This document shows positions 25,375 to 32,450 of a stretch of DNA of 32,450 bases, one piece after another. Every line of letters begins with the position of its first letter. Positions within the stretch are counted from its first letter, which is position 1. Position numbers and translations under genes: made by a program. Source of the stretch: CAZRQL01 sp964602415 (GTDB taxonomy: Bacteria > Bacteroidota > Bacteroidia > Cytophagales > Flammeovirgaceae). The DNA lies in contig CAZRQL010000032.1 in the NCBI GenBank assembly GCA_964602415.1, forward strand, positions 1 through 32,450. Reading direction: 5' to 3'. The notes under the pieces are model-generated. The model was not told the origin of the DNA, ran no database searches, and worked only from the letters and a program-made list of their open reading frames with translations.

Positions 25375-25815
25375 TCAGACGCTTGGTTCTATTTGGATTT
25401 TTACGATGCTATCCCCCGCCTTGATTTGGTCAATGATGTCCAAACCTGATGTTACTTTGCCAAATACGGTGTGTTTACGGTCTAAGTGTTGGGTGTTTTG
25501 GCGGTTCATGCAAATAAAAAACTGAGAGCCGCCCGTATCTCGACCCGCATGAGCCATAGAAAGAACCCCTCTGTCGTGGTATTGGTTTTGGCCATCTAAC
25601 TCGCATTTGATAGTGTAGCCCGGGCCGCCTGTACCCGTGCCGCGAGGGCAGCCCCCTTGCACCACAAAATTGGGCACCACCCGATGGAAGGTCAGGCCAT
25701 CATAAAAGCCATTCTTGGCCAGTGTTACGAAGTTGGCCACCGTAGCGGGCGCATCGTCATCAAAAAGTTCGCCCGACATAACACCGTGGTGGGTGTGAAT
25801 TTCAAATTTGCTCAT
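25375..25815 (-). CDS. Cyclophilin-type peptidyl-prolyl cis-trans isomerase
   Basis: 146 aa single-domain cyclophilin without a signal peptide, hence cytoplasmic; speeds proline isomerisation during folding. Active-site segments seen: GLTFHRVVPNFVVQGGCPRG with the catalytic Arg, YHDRGVLSMAHAG, and DTGGSQFFICMN. HLDRKHTVFGKVTSGLDIID completes the barrel. The ATG at 25815 gives the typical short MSKFEIHTHHG start; an in-frame upstream ATG (25875) would add 20 residues with no support and would place the promoter inside the gene. It is the first gene of a two-gene operon with chrA and is divergent from rfaE2. Confidence 0.93.
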   Translation of the reverse strand: MSKFEIHTHHGVMSGELFDDDAPATVANFVTLAKNGFYDGLTFHRVVPNFVVQGGCPRGTGTGGPGYTIKCELDGQNQYHDRGVLSMAHAGRDTGGSQFFICMNRQNTQHLDRKHTVFGKVTSGLDIIDQIKAGDSIVKIQIEPSV

Positions 25816-25831
25816 GTCTTTACTATTTATG

Positions 25832-25839
25832 CAAATGTA
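25832..25839 (-). promoter_or_regulatory. -7 box for the cyclophilin-chrA operon
   Basis: On the minus strand TACATTTG fits TAnnTTTG and lies 16 bases before the ATG at 25815. This supports the shorter start. No good -33 TTTG is found at the usual spacing. Confidence 0.45.
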
Positions 25840-25883
25840 TGGTTTGGCGAGTTTTTTTGAGCCTATCAACAACAAAAAAGACC

Positions 25884-25891
25884 TAATTTTG
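25884..25891 (+). promoter_or_regulatory. -7 box for rfaE2
   Basis: TAATTTTG fits TAnnTTTG, with a TTTG at 25856-25859, 24 bases upstream; this is slightly longer than the usual spacing. The gene starts 83 bases downstream. Confidence 0.4.
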
Positions 25892-25973
25892 TAAATTCAA
25901 AGGGGTTGGGATACGAAATGTAAAAAACCTCTCTGTGAAACCCTCTAAATTTTTTAAACGCATCATTTAAGTC

Positions 25974-26450
25974 ATGACAGCCGAAAAAATTCATTCTCTC
26001 AGTCAAGCCATTGATAAAGTCCAACTTTGGAAAGACCAAGGTCTGGAAGTGGTGTTTACCAACGGATGCTTTGATATTTTGCATTTGGGACATGTGGACT
26101 ACTTAGAAAAAGCCAAATCTCTGGCAGACAAGCTCGTAGTAGCCCTCAATACAGACGATTCGGTCAAAAGGCTCAAAGGCAACGCCCGCCCCGTCAATCC
26201 CCAAGTCGCCCGTGCAAGGGTGTTGGCCGCTTTGGAATTTGTGGATTTGGTGTTGTTTTTTGAGCAAGACACCCCTCTGCAAGTCATCGAAGCCCTTTTG
26301 CCCGATATACTGGTCAAAGGCAGCGACTATGCCATAGACCAAATCGTGGGGGCGCAAATCGTACTCGACAACGGGGGCAAAGTGCTGACCATTGATTTGG
26401 TGGAGGGATACTCGACGACTGCCATTTTGGAAAAAGCCAAAGCCAATTGA
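25974..26450 (+). CDS. rfaE2: D-glycero-beta-D-manno-heptose 1-phosphate adenylyltransferase
   Basis: 158 aa nucleotidyltransferase that forms ADP-heptose from heptose 1-phosphate and ATP for LPS core synthesis. It has FTNGCFDILHLGHVDYLEKA (23-42) with the HxGH motif, then VVALNTDDSVKRLKG, then VKGSDYAIDQIVGAQ and VEGYSTTAILEKAK at the end, all typical. It corresponds to the C-terminal domain of E. coli HldE; the kinase half is a separate gene elsewhere, the usual Bacteroidota arrangement. It is followed at 185 bases by the OstA-like gene, so LPS synthesis and export functions are neighbours. Confidence 0.93.
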   Translation: MTAEKIHSLSQAIDKVQLWKDQGLEVVFTNGCFDILHLGHVDYLEKAKSLADKLVVALNTDDSVKRLKGNARPVNPQVARARVLAALEFVDLVLFFEQDTPLQVIEALLPDILVKGSDYAIDQIVGAQIVLDNGGKVLTIDLVEGYSTTAILEKAKAN

Positions 26451-26634
26451 GACCCCAACACCGCTTTGTAATTTTTGATGCCTGACCAAAGGTGTCAGAA
26501 GATAAAAACAACATTTCTTACAGATGAACAAAGAAAAATCCTTCTACTATCTAAGTTTTTGGTCAGCAAATAAACCTGAGGTATTGTTTATTTTTTATCT
26601 TGAAAAAAATGCATTTACGACAATTCAAAACCTT

Positions 26635-28743
26635 ATGGTGCACAACGTTTTGATATGGGCTTTGTGCCTGTCAAGTACTTTGTCGGCTTGGGCGCAGGTT
26701 GATGTGTTGCAAATGCCCGACAAGACGCAAAGCATACAGATGGCCAATGATGTGATTTTGTCCCCTAAGCCCAAGCCCGTCATACCCAAAACCAGCCTTT
26801 CTTATACCCCCAAGCCCATCGCCCCCGACACGGCGGGCAACACCAAGGTAGAGTTGCTCCAAGCCCTTGAGTTGCAAGGCCGCAAACTCAAAAACGGCAG
26901 AGAGATTCGGGTCGTCATAGGCAACAAAGACAGAAGGGTCATTTTTCTGCACAACGGCGCACTGATTACTTGCGACAGCGCGCTGCATTTTCCTGATAGC
27001 AATTTTGTAGCCGCCTACGGGCAAATCGAAGTCAAGCAAGGCGACACTTTGACCCTCAAAGGCGACACCGCCTACTACTACGGCAACAACAAACTCGCTC
27101 AGGTGCGCGGAAACATCGAACTCAAAGATAAGAGCAGAACGCTGACCACCCGCTCATTGGACTACGACATGCACAGCGGAATAGCAGGCTACTACAACTA
27201 CGGGCGGGTGGTAGATGACACCAGCGTACTGGACAGCAAAGTGGGGTATTACGACACGAGAAACAAAAAAATCACTTTTATCGAAAAAGTCAGCGTTTAC
27301 AACCACCTAACAGGAGAAAGGCTCAATTCCGATACGTTGGTCTATGACTTGCAGAACAAATCCTCAGTTTTCAATTCCAAAACCTTCATCAAAACCAAAG
27401 ACGGAACCATCGAAACGGCAGGCGGCAGCTACGACCCCAACACCTCCAACGCCGAGTTTACCCGCCGTACCTGCATAGAAAACCAAGAATACCGCATTTG
27501 TGCCGATTACATCAAAAACGACAAGGCCGCCCGCCTCTCCATTGCCAAAGGAAACGTGAGTTTGCACCAAAAACAAGATACCCTGTTTTTGTACGGCCAA
27601 TCCATCATAAGGCAAGGGGATACCAGCAAAGTATTTGGCGAGCCGGTGCTCATCAAACCCTTTGGCAGCGATAGCCTTTTTATCAATGCCGATACGCTAA
27701 TGGCCTTGAGCGACAGCGGCCAACAGTCCATCTATGCCTACCACAAAGTCAAAATTTACAGCCTTGACATCCAAGCTGTGGCTGACTCTTTGACCTATTT
27801 GCCGGCAGACTCCGTCTTTCAATTTTATCACAACCCCGCCCTGTGGTCGGGCAACAACCAACTCACCGGAGACTCAATTAGCATAACTCTGAAAAACAGT
27901 AAGATAGACGAACTCAAACTCAAAAAAAATGCCTTTATCGTCTCCAAAAATCCTTTGGGAGACTTTGACCAAGTCGGCGGCAAAAACATGACCGCCCGCT
28001 TCCAAAACAACTCCCTAAACCGCGTAAACGTGGACGGCAACGGCCAATTGCTCTATCACCTACTGGAAAAAGGCGGTTTGCAGGCCTTGAACCGCATGGA
28101 TTGCAGCGATATGATTATTGCCTTTGCCGACTCAAACCGATTGGCTTCCCTTACGGCTTTGGTCAAACCCGAAGCCAAACTTGTCCCGCCTCACGAAATT
28201 GGTGAGAGCGACCGAAGGTTGCCCAAATTCGTTTGGCGCAATAGCGAACGCCCCACTCGCTTTGTGTTTGATGTGCTCCTAAAACGAGCTACTCTTGTCC
28301 AAGACCCTCGATTCTACGTGCCCGGCGGACAAAAGATTTGTGACAATCCCTTTTTCATCGCTTTTTCACAAGACAGCGTACTCACATTTTTGAAAGACAA
28401 AGCCAGCACAGAAGACATCAAACATCCTTTTTTTATTGAAATAATGCCTGACAGCTTAAAAATTGAAAAATGGGACAGTCTGAGGGGCTTTAATTTCAGG
28501 AAAGAGTTTTCCATTGCGGCGGCTTCGATAGAAGATGAATTTCTAAAATTCCGTTATGTGCTCGATAGTTTGCCTTTTGTGAGCCTGCGGGTGGGGCAAT
28601 TCAAAAAAGTTGTCAAAATAGACATCCGCAGCAATGAAGAAATTGTAGAAAAACCCGAACTATGGTTTTGTGAGTGGAAGTACAAACCCGCTGTCCAATC
28701 AACATTGATGATACAAGAAAATAGGGAACTTTTGCAGAAATAG
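26635..28743 (+). CDS. OstA/LptA-like periplasmic protein
   Basis: 702 aa. A signal peptide (MVHNVLIWALCLSSTLSAWA, cleaved before QVDV) leads into a proline-rich stretch and a long OstA_2-type beta-jelly repeat region (about 70-330): RRVIFLHNGALITCDSALHF, YGQIEVKQGDTLTLKGDTAYYYGNN, RGNIELKDKSRTLTTRSLDY. Similar repeats continue to about 510. Family members are LptA-like bridge proteins that carry LPS across the periplasm. I chose the ATG at 26635, which begins the signal peptide; the frame is open from 26524 but those 37 residues are unlike an exported protein. Its place next to rfaE2 supports an LPS role. It is much longer than E. coli LptA (about 185 aa), which is normal for the Bacteroidota family. 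The last about 190 residues are not recognised. Confidence 0.82.
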   Translation: MVHNVLIWALCLSSTLSAWAQVDVLQMPDKTQSIQMANDVILSPKPKPVIPKTSLSYTPKPIAPDTAGNTKVELLQALELQGRKLKNGREIRVVIGNKDRRVIFLHNGALITCDSALHFPDSNFVAAYGQIEVKQGDTLTLKGDTAYYYGNNKLAQVRGNIELKDKSRTLTTRSLDYDMHSGIAGYYNYGRVVDDTSVLDSKVGYYDTRNKKITFIEKVSVYNHLTGERLNSDTLVYDLQNKSSVFNSKTFIKTKDGTIETAGGSYDPNTSNAEFTRRTCIENQEYRICADYIKNDKAARLSIAKGNVSLHQKQDTLFLYGQSIIRQGDTSKVFGEPVLIKPFGSDSLFINADTLMALSDSGQQSIYAYHKVKIYSLDIQAVADSLTYLPADSVFQFYHNPALWSGNNQLTGDSISITLKNSKIDELKLKKNAFIVSKNPLGDFDQVGGKNMTARFQNNSLNRVNVDGNGQLLYHLLEKGGLQALNRMDCSDMIIAFADSNRLASLTALVKPEAKLVPPHEIGESDRRLPKFVWRNSERPTRFVFDVLLKRATLVQDPRFYVPGGQKICDNPFFIAFSQDSVLTFLKDKASTEDIKHPFFIEIMPDSLKIEKWDSLRGFNFRKEFSIAAASIEDEFLKFRYVLDSLPFVSLRVGQFKKVVKIDIRSNEEIVEKPELWFCEWKYKPAVQSTLMIQENRELLQK

Positions 28744-28764
28744 CACCATAATCCCCTCTTTAAA

Positions 28765-28804
28765 TTAGAAAAATTTCTATCGCTCAATCCGTATTTAATT
28801 TTTT
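28765..28804. repeat. Palindromic dispersed repeat, copy 2 (partner at 2721-2760)
   Basis: TTAGAAAAATTTCTATCGC with AATCCGTATTTAATTTTT matches 2721-2760 at about 34 of 40 positions. The small palindrome TAGAAA-AA-TTTCTA is kept, but the outer 11-base arm seen at 2706 is absent. It fills the convergent gap between the OstA-like gene and the CsgG-like gene and overlaps the end of the latter. Confidence 0.6.
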
Positions 28805-29868
28805 CTTGCATTAAACCCAAAAGAAATTCCAAACCTCATGCCTTCTTGGTTGGGTATGAAAAAAGCGTTCAGCGGAATGTTGAGCTTGCCTGAGCGAAAA
28901 GTTTTGCCTATGGCCAACACAAAACCGGTTCTGAGTTTGAGCGAGCCTCGGCTGTCAAGTCTCCATTGGGTTTTGGCGGTGGTGGTGTCGCTTTTTAGCG
29001 TCCATACACCTGCATCAAAATACCCTTGTGCCTCATTGACAAAGCCCAACGTTGGCCCCAAGGCAATTTCCCATCCGTTTCTGTTGTTTCTCAGGCCGTT
29101 GAGTATGGTCAAGCTGGGCATAAAATAGCCTTGGTCAACCCCCGTAATGATGGGAATAAATTCAAACAGGGCTTGGTAGTTGCCTTCGTTTAAGTATTGG
29201 GTTTCAAACTGATAACCGAACTGAAACATCACGGGGTTGGCATTGAAGCCCCCTATGTCAAGCGGTTCGGCGAGCCTTTGGGCTGTGCTGCCTGTAAACA
29301 AGGTAAAGCCCATTCTGGGGCCGTTGAGTTTGAGGCGTTTGGCGTAGGGTACGGTAATGGCAGATTCAAATTTTTGAGTATTGGTAAGCGTTTTGTAGAG
29401 GGCACTGTCTATCTGCTGGCCCAGCATGGAGCGAATCGTCATGTCAATCATCGCTTGGAGTTGCTCCTGAAGGTACTCAAACTCCAGTACCGACGATTTT
29501 TCTATTGTGCCACTTTTCACATCAACGATGCGGGTGCTCACTATTATTTTGCCGCTCAATTGCGAAATAGCTCCGGCGAACATTTTATCGGCATTGATTT
29601 TTTTGCCTATTTCCAGCAAACACAACTTGCCGTAGCAGTGTTCGATTCGGTGCAGGCTGTCTTGAAGCAAAAACTTGATGTCCTGTTTGTCTATGATTTC
29701 GTAGATGCCCAGTTTTTCTATGTTGTACCTGGCCATATTTCCGGCGTTTACGGAAGAAAAGCCCGAACCTTCGGTATTGAGGTTCAATACCCCTAAAGTG
29801 GGTTTGGTTTGGGCAAAAAGCCCCCCAAACGACATACATATCAGCAAAAATAAACCCCGTGAATCCAT
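28795..29868 (-). CDS. Exported CsgG-like / outer-membrane beta-barrel protein
   Basis: 357 aa with signal peptide MDSRGLFLLICMSFGGLFAQ. Residues about 22-150 resemble the CsgG/TolB-N-like fold: TLGVLNLNTEGSG, YNIEKLGIYEIIDKQDIKFL, HCYGKLCLLEIGKKINADKM, FAGAISQLSGKIIVSTRIVD. This is the pattern of proteins that ask whether a named component is present and compute a combined score-like function in Bacteroidota and spirochaetes. From about 190 the sequence alternates aromatic and glycine residues (MGFTLFTGSTAQ, FQFGYQFETQYL, FGISFGFNARKN), as in an 8-stranded outer-membrane barrel ending in F-x-N. Function is unknown. It is convergent with the OstA-like gene. Confidence 0.55.
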   Translation of the reverse strand: MDSRGLFLLICMSFGGLFAQTKPTLGVLNLNTEGSGFSSVNAGNMARYNIEKLGIYEIIDKQDIKFLLQDSLHRIEHCYGKLCLLEIGKKINADKMFAGAISQLSGKIIVSTRIVDVKSGTIEKSSVLEFEYLQEQLQAMIDMTIRSMLGQQIDSALYKTLTNTQKFESAITVPYAKRLKLNGPRMGFTLFTGSTAQRLAEPLDIGGFNANPVMFQFGYQFETQYLNEGNYQALFEFIPIITGVDQGYFMPSLTILNGLRNNRNGWEIALGPTLGFVNEAQGYFDAGVWTLKSDTTTAKTQWRLDSRGSLKLRTGFVLAIGKTFRSGKLNIPLNAFFIPNQEGMRFGISFGFNARKN

Positions 29869-30041
29869 ACTTATTTATGTTTTATTCTTAGAAACAGGTG
29901 CAACAAACTCTATTTACTGAGATTGAAAAGGCAATTACTTTATCCGATAAGACCTAATAAACGAAGTTTATTTTTAAAAAAACATTTCTTTTTAAAATCC
30001 TTAATGGTAATTAAACCATTTTTTCGATTAATGCAAAAAAG
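29869..30041. other. AT-rich gap between two minus-strand genes
   Basis: 173 bases with poly-A and poly-T runs. No clear promoter box, hairpin or gene was found. Confidence 0.5.
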
Positions 30042-30911
30042 CTATTTTTTCTTTACCCTAATTCTGGTCTTGAGCGAAAATATTACCTGCATCACAGGAT
30101 GTGTGGGGTTTGATCCCAATACTTTATCAAAAACTTTATCCTGACTGGAGTTCAAGAGCGGGGCATAAAAAACAGTAGGCGACTTGCGTGCTTCCGTGAT
30201 TTTGGCAGAGGGAAGCCTGACACTGCTTTGAGGGGTGTAGGAGTTGTAACGCGGGGCAAGTATTTCGATTTTTTCGGCCAATGTCTGCGCCTCAGGAAGC
30301 AACTGATAGCCCAACACAACGTAGTTTTTCATTTTTTTCTGCAATTCGGCAATGGCCACCGCCCGCAAGCTGTCATAGATTAGGTTTGGCTGCTCCAGAA
30401 AGTATTCCAATTGTACAAAATCGTAAATCTCGTGCTTTGCGGCTATGGCTACAAGAGTGGGCAGTTGGCTTTCTGCTTGGATGGGTATGTGTAAATTTTG
30501 TTTGACTTCAAAGCCTGTGGGCGTTTCTACAAACCGGCGGCTAAATAGCTTTTTTTCTGCTTCCAATTCATAAACAGGCAAAATAGAAATAATATCCAAG
30601 TGAATGGCGGTTGTGTCCAGCACGCGAGCCAGCTCCCTTTTGAATCCCATAACGCGCTCAAAAGCAAAGCGCAAAGCCAAATCCAGCGTAGAAGCGGGCT
30701 GAGCGAGTGCAAAAACAGCTACATATTTGCTCGCCGGTATGTTGTAGAGGATATTGACTGCCAAAGTCATGGAAGTGTCGCTGTGTATTTCGGAAGAGAA
30801 CAGGGCAGGGCTGTCAGAATTGCGCGTATTGAGTGCCCTGACATTGCCCGCCGCTTGCGCCATGGCAAAGCCCGTGAGCAAAGAAAAGAAAACGGTAAAT
30901 AGCTTTGTCAT
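30042..30911 (-). CDS. Secreted SIMPL (DUF541)-like protein
   Basis: 289 aa with signal peptide MTKLFTVFFSLLTGFAMAQA. The middle part fits the SIMPL pattern: an initial MTLAVNILYNIPASKYVAVF strand, an amphipathic helix (LDLALRFAFERVMGFKRELA), the strand IHLDIISILPVYELE, then FEVKQNLHIPIQAESQLPTL and a helix LRAVAIAELQKKMKNYVVLG followed by LLPEAQTLAEKIEI. These periplasmic proteins are poorly understood. The C-terminus is basic (KTRIRVKKK). The match is by overall pattern and not by a strict motif, so it is tentative. It lies between the CsgG-like gene and the aminotransferase on the same strand. Confidence 0.5.
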   Translation of the reverse strand: MTKLFTVFFSLLTGFAMAQAAGNVRALNTRNSDSPALFSSEIHSDTSMTLAVNILYNIPASKYVAVFALAQPASTLDLALRFAFERVMGFKRELARVLDTTAIHLDIISILPVYELEAEKKLFSRRFVETPTGFEVKQNLHIPIQAESQLPTLVAIAAKHEIYDFVQLEYFLEQPNLIYDSLRAVAIAELQKKMKNYVVLGYQLLPEAQTLAEKIEILAPRYNSYTPQSSVRLPSAKITEARKSPTVFYAPLLNSSQDKVFDKVLGSNPTHPVMQVIFSLKTRIRVKKK

Positions 30912-30998
30912 AAATCTTTTTTATTCGCAAAAATGATTTTTTTATTTAGAAAATGACTTTAAGTTATTGAATGGCTTTAAAATCACTTTCGTGGGTGG

Positions 30999-32219
30999 TC
31001 AGCTTTGCCTCAAAGCCTCGACCAACTTGTCCAAATCGTCCAAGCCCGTATAGAGATGGGGGGTTATTCTGACTCCTTTGACAGCAGGCATGTCTATGGC
31101 AACAGTAAAAATCTTGTGATTGTCAAACAAATAATTGGCCAAGTCTTCAGGACTCAGGCGTGTATGGGCTACATTGGCAATGGCACAATCAAAAGAAGGG
31201 CTGTTGAAGCGAAGATGAGGAAAATCTGCAATTTTTTGAGTCCAATAACGGCACAAATACCTCAGACGCTCGTACTTGAGGCGGCTGCCGATTGCTTTGT
31301 GGAAAGCAATCGCATTTTCTATGGCCAAATGATTGGAACACAGTTGCGTTCCGTTTCTTTCAAACTTTCTGATGTTGTCTTTGGGGGTAGAAGCGTCGCC
31401 AAACAGCGGCCAGATGGCGGGTATTTTGTCTTTTTTGACGTATAGCATCCCGCTGCCCAGAGGTGCGCAGAGCCACTTATGCAAACTGGTCGCGTAGTAA
31501 TCGCATCCCAAATCACTGATTTTGAAGTCCAAATGGGCAAAAGCATGCGCCCCGTCCACCCAGACTTCAAGTCCTGCCTTTTTACCGATTTCACAAAGCC
31601 GCTCAACGGGCAAAATCTGCCCTGTCAAATTGATGATGTGGGTAACGAGCATGGCGCGGGTCTTGGGGCCAATGGCGTTTTGGTAGCTTTCCACAACCTG
31701 CTCGGGAGTTTTGGGTAAAGCAATGGTCTTCAAGATAATACCTTCCCTTTCTACCCGCATTTGCAAAGCCTCCAACATATTGGGGTAGTCTTGGTCACAC
31801 ACAATCACCTCATCGCCGCGCTTCAAGTCGGTGCCCGCTATCAAAACATCCAGTGCCTCGGTGGTATTTCTCAGTAGGGCTATCTCTTCGGCTGAAACGC
31901 CCGCCAATTCAGCGAGCATGGCGCGGATTTTTTCCCTGTCTGCAAACTGCTCGCGGCGCATGTAAACGGTGTGCTTGCTATTGATTTGCTCAATCCTCTG
32001 CTGCCAAGCCACGCGGGTAGCAATAGGCATAGGACTGAAATAGCCATTTTCGAGGTTGATAAATTCCGGCGAGGGGTCAAAAGCCTCCCTAATAGGCTGC
32101 CAAAACGCTTCATCGCGGTAGCTGTCCGCTTGTTGAGCCGAGACATGAGACAAAAGCGGCTCAAGAAAACCCATTGCAGTCATAGTTGCCCCTATTTTAA
32201 TAAAATCACGCCTGTGCAT
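30999..32219 (-). CDS. Tat-exported class V aminotransferase (isopenicillin N epimerase-like)
   Basis: 406 aa PLP-dependent enzyme. The N-terminus MHRRDFIKIGATMTAMGFLE is a twin-arginine signal. PLP features: LRNTTEALDVLIAGTDL (phosphate-binding turn), VTHIINLTGQILP, D222 in VDGAHAFAHLDF stacking on the cofactor nitrogen, and the Schiff-base lysine K248 in YATSLHKWLCAPLGSGML. This set is typical of the class V group related to isopenicillin N epimerase and cysteine desulfurases; the cysteine-desulfurase loop cysteine is not evident, so an epimerase, lyase or transaminase is likelier. The substrate is unknown. A -7 box lies just upstream. It acts in the periplasm if the Tat signal is used. Confidence 0.85.
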   Translation of the reverse strand: MHRRDFIKIGATMTAMGFLEPLLSHVSAQQADSYRDEAFWQPIREAFDPSPEFINLENGYFSPMPIATRVAWQQRIEQINSKHTVYMRREQFADREKIRAMLAELAGVSAEEIALLRNTTEALDVLIAGTDLKRGDEVIVCDQDYPNMLEALQMRVEREGIILKTIALPKTPEQVVESYQNAIGPKTRAMLVTHIINLTGQILPVERLCEIGKKAGLEVWVDGAHAFAHLDFKISDLGCDYYATSLHKWLCAPLGSGMLYVKKDKIPAIWPLFGDASTPKDNIRKFERNGTQLCSNHLAIENAIAFHKAIGSRLKYERLRYLCRYWTQKIADFPHLRFNSPSFDCAIANVAHTRLSPEDLANYLFDNHKIFTVAIDMPAVKGVRITPHLYTGLDDLDKLVEALRQS

Positions 32220-32234
32220 AAAAAACTTAGTTTA

Positions 32235-32242
32235 CAAATATA
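32235..32242 (-). promoter_or_regulatory. -7 box for the class V aminotransferase gene
   Basis: On the minus strand TATATTTG matches TAnnTTTG 15 bases before the ATG. A TTTG (CAAA at 32266-32269 on the plus strand) lies 23 bases upstream, a slightly long but usable spacing. Confidence 0.5.
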
Positions 32243-32288
32243 ATGAACCCGGATTACAAGGCATTCAAATATTTATTCAACCCAAATC

Positions 32289-32341
32289 AAGCAATAGGTA
32301 GAAGTCGGCATTTACGGCTTCAATTGTTGAGAATGGGCTAT
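32289..32341 (+). repeat. Dispersed repeat, copy 2 (inverted relative to 251-305)
   Basis: About 47 of 53 bases equal the minus strand of 251-305, all differences being transitions. It lies between the aminotransferase promoter region and a tyrosine-recombinase fragment, so the repeat may travel with or target recombinase remnants. Confidence 0.65.
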
Positions 32342-32387
32342 CGCTATGGTGTCAGCACATTCATCTCGTAGGGATGGCATGTTTATA

Positions 32388-32450
32388 GAAAACTTCATAC
32401 AAGCACTACTCGGGCACGCAAGCCCCACAGAGGTAACCACCAAAAGCATT
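32388..32450 (+). pseudogene. Tyrosine recombinase (phage integrase family) C-terminal fragment
   Basis: The frame ENFIQALLGHASPTEVTTKSI, cut by the window end, resembles the C-terminal box of tyrosine recombinases: the IQ-LLGHAS helix is kept, but the TTEIYTHV stretch with the nucleophilic tyrosine seems shortened to TEV, as if about 12 or more bases were deleted. No upstream catalytic Arg region is present. It is a decayed piece; its 3' end lies outside. Confidence 0.5.

Noticed and set aside
26609..26653. Out-of-frame ATG with a good A-rich upstream before the OstA-like gene (MHLRQFKTLWCTTF)
   Set aside because: It stops after 14 codons and would need a frameshift to enter the gene; the in-frame ATG at 26635 starts a proper signal peptide.

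Overview
The window looks like a chromosomal piece of a Bacteroidota bacterium, probably Cytophagales-like. The signs are a short Obg without its C-terminal domain, the OstA_2-type LptA-like protein, a stand-alone RfaE2 adenylyltransferase, many proteins whose signal peptides end in AQ or SQ, and TAnnTTTG-type -7 promoter boxes. I cannot name the species. The first 33 bases are an uninterrupted G run, most likely a sequencing artefact at a contig end.

Layout. 1-375: artefact, AT-rich gap and one copy of a dispersed repeat whose inverted partner lies at 32289-32341. 376-2606 (+): obg, a small YbjN/Tir-chaperone-like gene and a PspA/IM30 gene, closed by a hairpin terminator. 3042-6422 (-): a large exported TolB-propeller/amidohydrolase. 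6459-13660: an AT-rich accessory island (see below). 13679-15868 (-): an unusual ABC ATPase and fmt. 16005-17929 (+): an SCP2-like protein, a PaaE-like flavin/2Fe-2S reductase and a free-methionine-R-sulfoxide reductase. 17935-23965 (-): cysS, glgX, and the ribonucleotide reductase large subunit. 24191-25815 (-): a chromate-transporter-family protein and a cyclophilin. 25974-28743 (+): rfaE2 and an OstA-like protein, both fitting LPS synthesis and export. 28795-32219 (-): a CsgG-like/beta-barrel protein, a SIMPL-like secreted protein and a Tat-exported class V aminotransferase. The window ends inside a decayed tyrosine-recombinase fragment.

The island is the noteworthy part. A nearly constant block (5' leader, lipoprotein signal peptide and the GREAVKPK segment) occurs three times, at about 6459, 7820 and 10831. 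Each time it is joined to a different, cysteine-containing tail and followed by a different exported protein (164, 733 or 391 aa). The 733-aa partner ends in a thioredoxin-like domain with a CFYC motif. A fourth, promoterless and signal-less copy at 13166-13483 repeats 318 bp of the third lipoprotein with one mismatch, and abuts a TIR-bearing (MITE-like) element. Copy 1 has an in-frame stop, copy 3 has lost its ATG, and copy 4 is truncated; only copy 2 looks fully intact. This resembles a shuffling or silent-cassette surface-lipoprotein locus, though a decaying tandem array explains the facts too.

Apart from the island, the genes are ordinary housekeeping and envelope functions arranged in short operons. 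Convergent gaps at 2721 and 28765 share a small palindromic repeat.
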